From Clostridia bacterium (GTDB lineage Bacteria > Bacillota > Clostridia > Oscillospirales > Acutalibacteraceae): DNA of 64,000 nucleotides. The notes below the pieces were generated by a model that ran no database searches, was not told the origin of the DNA, and saw only the letters and a program-made list of their open reading frames with translations. The DNA lies in the NCBI GenBank assembly GCA_017481575.1, contig JAFUPA010000057.1:1-64000 (forward strand), in the 5' to 3' direction. Shown here in pieces: positions 49,184 through 56,720 of the stretch; within the stretch, counting starts at the first letter, position 1, and each line of letters starts with the position of its first letter. Made by a program: the position numbers and the translations under genes.

Positions 49184-49201
49184 CTGTTAAAATATTAACG
49201 A
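49184..49201 (+). promoter_or_regulatory. Probable Rex operator upstream of rex-adhE-hyd
   Basis: The sequence cTGTTAA-AATA-TTAACgA is an inverted repeat matching the clostridial Rex site TTGTTAA-N4-TTAACAA at 12 of 14 defined positions. It lies 24 bp before the rex start, where Rex bound to it when NADH is low would block the operon. A weak promoter candidate (TTATCG 49127, TATATA 49150, 17-bp spacer) lies just upstream. Confidence 0.65.
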
Positions 49202-49224
49202 TGTCAGACGAGGGAGGTTTTCTT

Positions 49225-49845
49225 ATGTGTAAAAACGGTATTTCAAAAGCAACACTCAGCCGAATACCGTCATATCTTGAATTACTCAGAAGTTTGCCCG
49301 AAGAACGATATGAACACATATCGGCAACGGCAATCGCAAGAAAACTTTCACTTGGTGAAGTTCAGGTCAGAAAAGATCTTGCATCAATCAGCGGTGCAGG
49401 CAAGCCTAAGCTCGGTTATGTAACGACGGAGCTTATCAAAAATCTCGAAAACTTTCTGGGAGGTAATAATCTTGCCCCTGCTGTTCTTGTCGGAGCCGGA
49501 AAGTTGGGGAAAACTTTGCTTGATTATGACGAGTTCGAAAAATTCGGAATCAGGATTGCGGCGGCTTTTGACAGTAACGATAAGGTTATAAGTCTGAATG
49601 GAAAAATCGAAGTCCGGCCGATAAGCGAGTTTGAAGAATTTTGTAAATCCAACGGTATACAGCTTGGTATAATAACCGTCGGTGCCGGTTCTGCACAGAC
49701 AGTGTGCGACAAAATGGTTGAATGCGGAATACTGGGAATACTTAATTTCGCACCGTGCAATCTGCACGTGCCGGACGGAGTAGTAATTAAAAACGAAAAC
49801 CTTGCGCTGTCACTGGCGCATTTAAAAAATCAGATAAACAAATAA
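49225..49845 (+). CDS. rex: Redox-sensing transcriptional repressor Rex
   Basis: This 206-aa repressor senses the NADH/NAD+ ratio and controls fermentation genes. The N-terminal winged helix (about 1-75) has the Rex segment ISKATLSRIPSYLELL and GEVQVRKDLASISGAGKPKLGY. The Rossmann domain begins LVGAGKLGKTL (about 89-99). GGGAGG at 49212-49217 fits the ATG at 49225; the earlier ATG at 49201 overlaps the putative operator. adhE follows after 21 bp, so Rex heads and probably autoregulates the redox operon. Confidence 0.94.
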   Translation: MCKNGISKATLSRIPSYLELLRSLPEERYEHISATAIARKLSLGEVQVRKDLASISGAGKPKLGYVTTELIKNLENFLGGNNLAPAVLVGAGKLGKTLLDYDEFEKFGIRIAAAFDSNDKVISLNGKIEVRPISEFEEFCKSNGIQLGIITVGAGSAQTVCDKMVECGILGILNFAPCNLHVPDGVVIKNENLALSLAHLKNQINK

Positions 49846-49866
49846 TTTATTTTCAGGAGGATACAA

Positions 49867-52569
49867 ATGGAAACTAAAAATTACGCAATCGTAGATAGCG
49901 TTGAAAAACTTCAGGAAGCTATCTCAAACACAAGAGAAGCTCAGAAGAAGTTTGCTACCTACACACAGGAGCAGGTTGACAAAATTTTTCTTGCAGCAGC
50001 ATCTGCCGCAAACAAGGCAAGAATCTCTCTTGCAAAAATGGCAGTTGCAGAAACAGGTATGGGCGTTGTTGAAGATAAGGTTATTAAAAATAACTATGCT
50101 GCAGAGTACATCTACAATGCATACAAAGAAACAAAGACCTGCGGCGTTATTGAAGAAGACAAGGCCTTTGGTATCAAAAAGGTTGCAGAGCCCATTGGTG
50201 TTGTTGCGGCAGTTATTCCCACAACAAACCCCACTTCCACAGCGATTTTCAAGTGCCTTATTGCTCTTAAAACACGTAATGCAATCATCATTTCTCCTCA
50301 TCCCAGAGCAAAGAATTCAACAATCGCAGCTGCAAAGCTTGTCCTTGAAGCTGCAGTAGCTGCAGGTGCTCCTGACGGAATTATCGATTGGATTGACGTT
50401 CCGTCTCTTGAAATGACAAACACAGTTATGAAGGAAGCCGATATCATCCTTGCAACGGGTGGTCCGGGTATGGTTAAGGCTGCTTATTCAAGCGGCAAGC
50501 CGGCTCTCGGTGTTGGTGCAGGTAACACACCCGCAATCATTGACGACAGTGCAGACATACTTCTTGCTGTTAACTCAATCATTCATTCAAAGACTTTTGA
50601 TAACGGTATGATCTGTGCTTCCGAGCAGTCAGTTATCGTCCTTGAAAGCATTTATGATGCTGTAAAATCCGAATTTGCAACAAGAGGCTGTTACTTCCTT
50701 AACCCTGTTGAAACAGAAAAGGTAAGAAAGACAATCATCATCAACGGTGCTCTTAATGCAAAGATTGTTGGTCAGCCCGCAGTGAAGATTGCCGAACTTG
50801 CAGGTGTAACAGTTCCTGAAGGAACAAAAATCCTTATCGGCGAAGTTGAAAGTGTTGACATCAGCGAAGAATTTGCTCACGAGAAGCTCTCTCCGGTTCT
50901 TGCTATGTACAAAGCAACTGATTTTGAAGATGCACTTTGCAAGGCTGAACACCTTGTTGCTGACGGTGGTTACGGTCATACATCTTCCGTTTACCTCAAC
51001 GAAGTTACAGAAGCAGAGAAGCTCAACGAGTTTGCGGCTCGTATGAAGACTTGCCGTATCCTGGTAAACACTCCGTCATCACACGGCGGTATCGGCGACC
51101 TTTACAACTTCAAGCTTGCTCCGTCACTTACACTCGGTTGCGGTTCATGGGGCGGAAACTCGGTATCAGACAACGTTGGTGTTAAGCACCTTATCAATAT
51201 CAAGACAGTAGCAGAAAGAAGGGAAAATATGCTCTGGTTCCGTGCACCTGAAAAGGTATACATTAAGAAAGGATGCTTACCTGTTGCACTTGATGAGCTT
51301 CGTACAGTTCGTGGTTCCAAGAAAGCATTTATCGTAACAGATACCTTCCTTTACGAAAACGGTTATACAAAACCTATTACAGATAAGCTCGACGAAATGG
51401 GTATTGCACACACAACATTCTTCAATGTTCAACCCGACCCGACACTCGGCAACGCAAAAGAGGGTGCGGCGCAGATGGCAGCATTCAAGCCGGACACAAT
51501 CATCGCACTCGGCGGCGGTTCTGCAATGGACGCAGCAAAGATTATGTGGGTTATGTATGAGCATCCCGAAGCAGACTTTATGGATATGGCAATGAGATTC
51601 ATCGATATCCGTAAGAGAGTTTACACATTCCCGAAGATGGGTGAGAAGGCATACTTCATCGCAGTTCCCACATCAGCAGGTACAGGTTCAGAAGTTACAC
51701 CTTTTGCAGTTATCACAGACGAAGCAACAGGTGTCAAGTATCCTCTTGCTGACTATGAGCTTCTTCCGAACATGGCAATTATTGATACTGATTTCCATAT
51801 GTCAGCTCCTAAGGGACTTACAGCAGCATCAGGTATCGATGCTGTAACACACGCAGTTGAAGCTTACGCAGCTATGCTTGCAACAGATTACACAGACGGT
51901 CTTGCACTCCAGGCTCTCAAGAACATCTTCAAATATCTTCCCCGTGCATATGAAAACGGTCAGACAGATGTTGAAGCAAGAGAAAAGATGGCTAATGCTG
52001 CAACAATGGCGGGTATGGCGTTCGCAAACGCATTCCTTGGTGTATGTCACTCAATGGCTCATAAGCTCGGTGCTTTCCACCACCTTCCTCATGGTGTTGC
52101 TAACGCTCTTATGATCGAAGAGGTTCTTCGTTTCAACGCATCAGAAGCTCCTGCAAAGATGGGCACATTCTCACAGTATGACCACCCGCACACACTTGCA
52201 CGTTATGCAGAAATTGCAGATTACCTCGGACTCGGCGGCAAGAACGACAGTAAGAAGCTTGAAAACCTTATCAAGGCTATCAACGAGCTTAAGGCAACAG
52301 TTGGTATCAAGACTACAATCAAGGACTACGGTATTGATGAAAAGGTATTCCTTGACAACCTTGACGAAATGGTTGAGCAGGCATTTGACGACCAGTGTAC
52401 AGGTGCTAACCCCAGATATCCTCTTATGAGCGAAATTAAGCAGATGTATCTCAATGCTTATTACGGCAAGCACTTCGTTGAGAAGAAAATGCCCACAGCA
52501 GCCGACATTGAAGATGGCGCAAAGGTTGACGAAGTAAAAGTAACATACCGTAAAGGTAAAAAGGCATAA
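49867..52569 (+). CDS. adhE: Bifunctional acetaldehyde-CoA / alcohol dehydrogenase
   Basis: This 900-aa enzyme reduces acetyl-CoA to acetaldehyde and then ethanol, using two NADH. The N-terminal aldehyde dehydrogenase half (about 1-440) has the catalytic Cys C250 (NGMICASEQ). The C-terminal iron alcohol dehydrogenase half has GGGSAMDAAK, SAGTGSEVTPFAV and the iron ligand region HAVEAYAA and FHHLPHGVANAL. AdhE forms spirosomes in other bacteria. It lies between rex and the kinase, with AGGAGG upstream. Ethanol formation competes with H2 formation by the hydrogenases encoded in the same operon. Confidence 0.97.
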   Translation: METKNYAIVDSVEKLQEAISNTREAQKKFATYTQEQVDKIFLAAASAANKARISLAKMAVAETGMGVVEDKVIKNNYAAEYIYNAYKETKTCGVIEEDKAFGIKKVAEPIGVVAAVIPTTNPTSTAIFKCLIALKTRNAIIISPHPRAKNSTIAAAKLVLEAAVAAGAPDGIIDWIDVPSLEMTNTVMKEADIILATGGPGMVKAAYSSGKPALGVGAGNTPAIIDDSADILLAVNSIIHSKTFDNGMICASEQSVIVLESIYDAVKSEFATRGCYFLNPVETEKVRKTIIINGALNAKIVGQPAVKIAELAGVTVPEGTKILIGEVESVDISEEFAHEKLSPVLAMYKATDFEDALCKAEHLVADGGYGHTSSVYLNEVTEAEKLNEFAARMKTCRILVNTPSSHGGIGDLYNFKLAPSLTLGCGSWGGNSVSDNVGVKHLINIKTVAERRENMLWFRAPEKVYIKKGCLPVALDELRTVRGSKKAFIVTDTFLYENGYTKPITDKLDEMGIAHTTFFNVQPDPTLGNAKEGAAQMAAFKPDTIIALGGGSAMDAAKIMWVMYEHPEADFMDMAMRFIDIRKRVYTFPKMGEKAYFIAVPTSAGTGSEVTPFAVITDEATGVKYPLADYELLPNMAIIDTDFHMSAPKGLTAASGIDAVTHAVEAYAAMLATDYTDGLALQALKNIFKYLPRAYENGQTDVEAREKMANAATMAGMAFANAFLGVCHSMAHKLGAFHHLPHGVANALMIEEVLRFNASEAPAKMGTFSQYDHPHTLARYAEIADYLGLGGKNDSKKLENLIKAINELKATVGIKTTIKDYGIDEKVFLDNLDEMVEQAFDDQCTGANPRYPLMSEIKQMYLNAYYGKHFVEKKMPTAADIEDGAKVDEVKVTYRKGKKA

Positions 52570-52587
52570 TCGAGGGAGGTAACCGAA

Positions 52588-53337
52588 ATGAAACTTGACA
52601 GAGTAATTGCAGTAAGAAACAACAAAACAATCTACCGTGACAGCGACAAGTGCGTCAAGGTTTTTAACGAAGATTATTCAAAGGCAGATGTTCTCAACGA
52701 GGCTCTCAATCAGGCTCGTATCGAAGAAACAGGTCTTAATATTCCCAAGGTTCTCGAAGTAACAATGCTCGACGGTAAATGGGCAATAGTTTCAGAATAT
52801 ATTAAGGGCAAGACTCTTCAGCAGCTTATGGATGAAGACGCAGAAAAGAAGAATGAATACATCGAGCTTCTTGTTGACATTCAGCTTGAAATCCACTCAA
52901 AGGAATGTGCACTCCTCAACAAGCTTAAAGATAAGATGAACAGAAAAATCGGTATCAGCGAGCTTGATGCAACAACACGCTACGACCTTCATACCCGTCT
53001 TGAGGGTATGCCGAAGCACAAGAAAGTCTGCCACGGCGACCTCAATCCCTCCAATATCATCATCGCAGAAGACGGCACACCGTATATCCTCGACTGGTCA
53101 CACGCTACACAGGGTAACGCTTCAGCAGACGCCGCAAGAACTTATCTTCTCTTCTGGCTTAATGGTGATATTGAAGGCGCAAAGACATATCTTGATATGT
53201 TCTGCCGTAAGAGCAATACAGCAAAGCAGTATGTTCAGAAGTGGATGCCGATTGTTGCAGCTTCACAGTCAGTAAAGGGTAACGAGAAAGAAAGAGAGTT
53301 CCTTCTTTCATGGGTTGACGTTGTAGATTACGAATAA
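52588..53337 (+). CDS. Small APH-fold protein kinase-like phosphotransferase
   Basis: This 249-aa protein has the kinase fold of aminoglycoside/choline phosphotransferases. The catalytic loop reads CHGDLNPSNIII and the metal-binding motif is ILDWSH (the DFG equivalent), at about residues 148-170. The N-lobe is short and the glycine loop is not obvious. Homologues next to HydS-type hydrogenases are annotated as Ser/Thr kinases. Its position beside the SpoIIE-type phosphatase of the operon suggests a kinase/phosphatase pair. An antibiotic resistance role is unlikely in this context. Ribosome binding site GGGAGG; spacing to adhE is 18 bp. Confidence 0.8.
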   Translation: MKLDRVIAVRNNKTIYRDSDKCVKVFNEDYSKADVLNEALNQARIEETGLNIPKVLEVTMLDGKWAIVSEYIKGKTLQQLMDEDAEKKNEYIELLVDIQLEIHSKECALLNKLKDKMNRKIGISELDATTRYDLHTRLEGMPKHKKVCHGDLNPSNIIIAEDGTPYILDWSHATQGNASADAARTYLLFWLNGDIEGAKTYLDMFCRKSNTAKQYVQKWMPIVAASQSVKGNEKEREFLLSWVDVVDYE

Positions 53338-53349
53338 GGAGATATTAAA

Positions 53350-53589
53350 ATGAAAGTTACAGTATGTATCGGCTCTTCATGCCATATCAAAGGTTCACGT
53401 CAGGTAGTAGAACAGCTTCAGTATCTTATCAGCGAAAACAATCTCGGTGATAAAGTTGAACTCGGAGGTACATTCTGCATGGGTAAATGTCAGCAGGGTG
53501 TTTGTGTAACAGTAGATAACGATTTCTATTCAGTTACTCCCGAAACAGTAGAAGAATTTTTCAACAAGAATGTAAAGGAAAAGGTATAA
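53350..53589 (+). CDS. Thioredoxin-like [2Fe-2S] protein, first copy
   Basis: This 79-aa protein has the fold of the NuoE/2Fe-2S thioredoxin-like family. Four cysteines in the pattern C6-x4-C11 ... C43-x3-C47 (CIGSSCH, FCMGKC) form the cluster site. An extra Cys is in GVCVTV. Such small proteins pass electrons to or from hydrogenases, NADH modules or formate dehydrogenases. It starts after AAGGAG and is followed one base later by its paralogue. The pair probably serves HydS or HydA2. Confidence 0.85.
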   Translation: MKVTVCIGSSCHIKGSRQVVEQLQYLISENNLGDKVELGGTFCMGKCQQGVCVTVDNDFYSVTPETVEEFFNKNVKEKV

Positions 53590-53590
53590 T

Positions 53591-53857
53591 ATGCTGATTC
53601 AGGTTTGTGTAGGCAGCTCCTGCCACTTAAAGGGTTCTCCCGAAATTGTGGAGCTTCTGCAAAAAGCCGTCAGTGATTATCATCTTGAGGACGAGGTTGC
53701 ACTTGCCGGCAGTTTCTGCATCGGCAAGTGTAACCGCATTGGCGTTACTGTCCAGATTGATGATGATATTCACACCGGTGTTACAAAAGAAAGCTTCAAA
53801 GAGTTTTTTGAACAGAATGTACTTAATGTACTTAATGTACTTAAAGAAGGGAAGTAA
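53591..53857 (+). CDS. Thioredoxin-like [2Fe-2S] protein, second copy
   Basis: This 88-aa paralogue of the preceding gene has the same cysteine pattern (CVGSSCH and FCIGKC). Its start lies one base after the previous stop, so the two are coupled. The C-terminus has three NVL units encoded by a 9-bp tandem repeat (53816-53842). hydS begins 6 bp after its stop. Two non-identical copies in a row suggest either different partners or a heterodimer. Confidence 0.85.
   Translation: MLIQVCVGSSCHLKGSPEIVELLQKAVSDYHLEDEVALAGSFCIGKCNRIGVTVQIDDDIHTGVTKESFKEFFEQNVLNVLNVLKEGK
53816..53842 (+). repeat. Three 9-bp tandem repeats within a coding end
   Basis: AATGTACTT occurs three times without interruption at 53816-53842, in frame, encoding NVLNVLNVL. 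The number of units can change by slippage without breaking the frame. Confidence 0.85.
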
Positions 53858-53863
53858 CGGATA

Positions 53864-55543
53864 ATGCCTAATTGTCTGACACTTAAAAAATCAAATTGCA
53901 AAAACTGCTATAAATGTATCCGCCATTGTCCCGTAAAGGCAATCCGTTTTTCGGGTAATCAGGCACATATTATAGGCAACGAGTGTATTCTTTGCGGACA
54001 GTGTTTTGTTGTGTGCCCACAGAATGCAAAAGAGATTATTGATGAAACCGAAAAGGTAAAGGTTCTTCTTCAGTCGGGAGATCCGGTAATTGTATCTCTT
54101 GCTCCGTCTTTTGTTGCAAATTATGACGGCTCAGGTATCAATGCAATGCGAAAGGCTCTCAAAAAGCTCGGCTTTTATGATGTTGAAGAAACTGCAATTG
54201 GCGCAACAATTGTAAAAAATGAATATGAAAGAATGATAGAGGAAGAAGGGAGAGATGTTATTATTTCTTCCTGCTGTCACTCTATAAATCTCCTTATACA
54301 GAAGCATTACCCGTTTGCACTTGAATACCTTGCCGATGTTGTATCTCCGATGCAGGCACATTGCAATGATATAAAACAGCGTTACAAAAATGCTAAAACA
54401 GTTTTTATCGGACCTTGTGTTGCAAAAAAAGATGAGGCAGAGCATTATGACGGTATTGTTGATGCTGTTCTCACTTTTGAAGAGTTGACAGAGTGGTTAA
54501 AGAGCGAAAACATTGAGATTGAACCTGAAATGGACAATGACATATGCTCACGTGCACGATTCTTCCCGACAACAGGCGGTGTGCTCAAAACAATGTCTCA
54601 GGAAAACACAGGATATACATATCTTGCACTCGACGGTGTTGAAAATTGTATCGCTGCGCTTAAAGATATTGAAAGCGGAAGAATTCACAACTGCTTTATT
54701 GAAATGTCTGCTTGCGTAGGTAGCTGTATGGGCGGTCCTGTTATGGAAAAATATCACCATACTGAAACCGTAAAGGATTATATTACCATCGCAAAGTATG
54801 CAGGTACAAAGGATTTTGATGTTTCTCAGCCTAAGGCAATCGAATTGAAGAAGCATTTTGAATTTATCGAACAGCGTCTTCCGTTGCCATCAGAACAGGA
54901 AATAAACAGTGTTCTTCGTCAGATGGGCAAGTTCAAACCGTCACAGGAGCTTAACTGCGGATCCTGCGGATACAATACCTGCCGTGAAAAGGCAATTGCA
55001 ATCATTCAGGGTAAGGCAGAAAGCTCAATGTGTCTGCCGTTCCTTAAAGATAAGGCGGAAAGTTTCTCTGACACAATTGTTAACAGCTCTCCCAACGGTC
55101 TTATCGTTCTTAATGACCAGCTTGAAGTTCAGCAGATTAATAAAGCTGCAAGAGAAATTATGAACATTCGTTACGCTTCGGATGTTCTCGGTACACAGGT
55201 TATCAGAATTCTTGATCCAGTACCATTTATGAAAGTTCGTGACACAGGCAGGGAAATACACAACGAGCGTGTATACCTTGCAGAATATAAGCGTTATGTT
55301 GAACAGACAATCGTGTATGACCGTGATTCAAGACTTCTGGTAGGTATTATGCGTGACGTAACAGATGAACAGTACGCAAAGGAAAGAAAGGACAATATCA
55401 GTAAGCAGACTGTTGAGGTTGCGGATAAGGTTGTCGAAAAGCAGATGCGTATCGTTCAGGAAATTGCATCACTTTTAGGTGAAACTGCCGCGGAAACAAA
55501 AATTGCTCTTGCAAAGCTGAAGGAGTCAATAACCAATGAATGA
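53864..55543 (+). CDS. hydS: Sensory [FeFe] hydrogenase with PAS domain (HydS type)
   Basis: This 559-aa protein combines two [4Fe-4S] ferredoxin clusters (C12, C15, C18, C22 and C41, C44, C47, C51), an H-cluster domain (C137, C138, C185, C284, C288), an extra [4Fe-4S] motif (C365, C368, C373, C390) and a PAS domain (about 400-505), then a helical tail (about 510-559). The L1 motif is SSCCHS rather than TSCCP, and L3 is SACVGSC, as in sensory hydrogenases. It probably senses H2 or redox state rather than making much H2. Its end overlaps the phosphatase start by 8 bp, which suggests that the phosphatase is the output partner. Confidence 0.9.
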   Translation: MPNCLTLKKSNCKNCYKCIRHCPVKAIRFSGNQAHIIGNECILCGQCFVVCPQNAKEIIDETEKVKVLLQSGDPVIVSLAPSFVANYDGSGINAMRKALKKLGFYDVEETAIGATIVKNEYERMIEEEGRDVIISSCCHSINLLIQKHYPFALEYLADVVSPMQAHCNDIKQRYKNAKTVFIGPCVAKKDEAEHYDGIVDAVLTFEELTEWLKSENIEIEPEMDNDICSRARFFPTTGGVLKTMSQENTGYTYLALDGVENCIAALKDIESGRIHNCFIEMSACVGSCMGGPVMEKYHHTETVKDYITIAKYAGTKDFDVSQPKAIELKKHFEFIEQRLPLPSEQEINSVLRQMGKFKPSQELNCGSCGYNTCREKAIAIIQGKAESSMCLPFLKDKAESFSDTIVNSSPNGLIVLNDQLEVQQINKAAREIMNIRYASDVLGTQVIRILDPVPFMKVRDTGREIHNERVYLAEYKRYVEQTIVYDRDSRLLVGIMRDVTDEQYAKERKDNISKQTVEVADKVVEKQMRIVQEIASLLGETAAETKIALAKLKESITNE

Positions 55544-56708
55544 TTTATGTGCTGACATCGGATATAAAAGTATAAATCATCACGGTGAAGAGCTTTGCGG
55601 AGATCACGTTGACATAGTTGAACCGAGCGACGATTCCACGGTTATCGTTCTGTCTGACGGACTCGGTAGCGGAGTAAAGGCCAGTATTCTTTCTACGCTT
55701 ACATCTAAAATTATATCAACGATGCTTGCAGAAGGCTTGTCTCTTGAAGAATGTGTTGAAACAATTGCGGCAACCTTGCCCGTATGTTCGGTCAGAGGTG
55801 TTGCATATTCAACCTTCACAATCATTCATCTCAAGAACAATCAGACTGCCGAGCTCATTCAATACGACAATCCTCATGCGATTGTCATTCGTGATGAAAA
55901 AAATTGGGATTATCCTAAAACAGAAATGAATATCGGCGGAAAAAAGATATTCAAATCTGTTATAAATTTGCAGGAAAACGATGTTTTCGTTGCAATGAGT
56001 GACGGTTGTCCTCATGCCGGAATAGGTATGTCTTACAATTTCGGCTGGAAAAGAGAAGATATCATCGATTTTATCGAAACTCTTGTGCCTGCAGGCTATA
56101 CGGCAAAAACGCTTTCAACAATGCTTGTGGATGAATGCGACAAGCTCTACGGTCACAAGCCCGGCGACGATGCAACTGCCTGTGTTGTCAGAATCAGAAA
56201 AAGAGTGCCGATGAATATGCTTTTCGGACCTCCGTCAAACCGTGATGATGCCGACAGAATGATGTCGCTCTTCTTCTCCAAAGAAGGCAAGCACATTATT
56301 TGTGGCGGAACAACCTCCTCTATCGCCGCAAAATTCTTGAGAAAACCTCTCAAGCCGTCGCTTATATTTGAGCAGAGCGATGTTCCTCCAACAGCGGAGT
56401 TGGAGGGGGTTGATCTGGTAACGGAAGGTGTTATCACAGTCAACAAGGTTGTCGAGTATGCAAACGATTACCTTGGCGAAAACAAGTTTTACGAGCATTG
56501 GAGCTTTAAAAGAGACGGTGCATCCCTTATCTGCCGTCTTTTGTTTGAAGAGGCAACCGACATCAATTTCTATGTCGGTAGGGCTATCAATCCTGCTCAC
56601 CAGAATCCTGACCTGCCCATAAACTTCAATATCAAAATGAACCTTGTTGAAGAGCTTTCAAAGGCATTGAGAAAAATGGGTAAGCGAATTAAAGTAAGTT
56701 ATTTTTAA
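55536..56708 (+). CDS. SpoIIE/PP2C-type phosphatase with extra C-terminal domain
   Basis: This 390-aa protein has a PP2C/SpoIIE phosphatase domain at about 15-225: GDHVDIVEPSDDSTVIVLSDGLGSG, VAMSDGCPHAG and PGDDATACVVRI carry the acidic metal ligands. The remaining 165 residues (from VPMNMLFGPPSNRDDADRMM) form a separate domain I do not recognise, with a CGGTTSSIAA segment. It overlaps hydS by 8 bp and hydA2 follows after 12 bp. It probably dephosphorylates a protein phosphorylated by the small kinase of the operon. Whether the target is Rex, HydS or another regulator is not known. Confidence 0.85.
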   Translation: MNDLCADIGYKSINHHGEELCGDHVDIVEPSDDSTVIVLSDGLGSGVKASILSTLTSKIISTMLAEGLSLEECVETIAATLPVCSVRGVAYSTFTIIHLKNNQTAELIQYDNPHAIVIRDEKNWDYPKTEMNIGGKKIFKSVINLQENDVFVAMSDGCPHAGIGMSYNFGWKREDIIDFIETLVPAGYTAKTLSTMLVDECDKLYGHKPGDDATACVVRIRKRVPMNMLFGPPSNRDDADRMMSLFFSKEGKHIICGGTTSSIAAKFLRKPLKPSLIFEQSDVPPTAELEGVDLVTEGVITVNKVVEYANDYLGENKFYEHWSFKRDGASLICRLLFEEATDINFYVGRAINPAHQNPDLPINFNIKMNLVEELSKALRKMGKRIKVSYF

Positions 56709-56720
56709 GGAGTGTGTAAT

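Noticed and set aside
52588..53337. Antibiotic resistance gene (aminoglycoside phosphotransferase)
   Set aside because: Only the general kinase fold is shared; the gene is embedded in a conserved-looking redox operon and is shorter than resistance enzymes.
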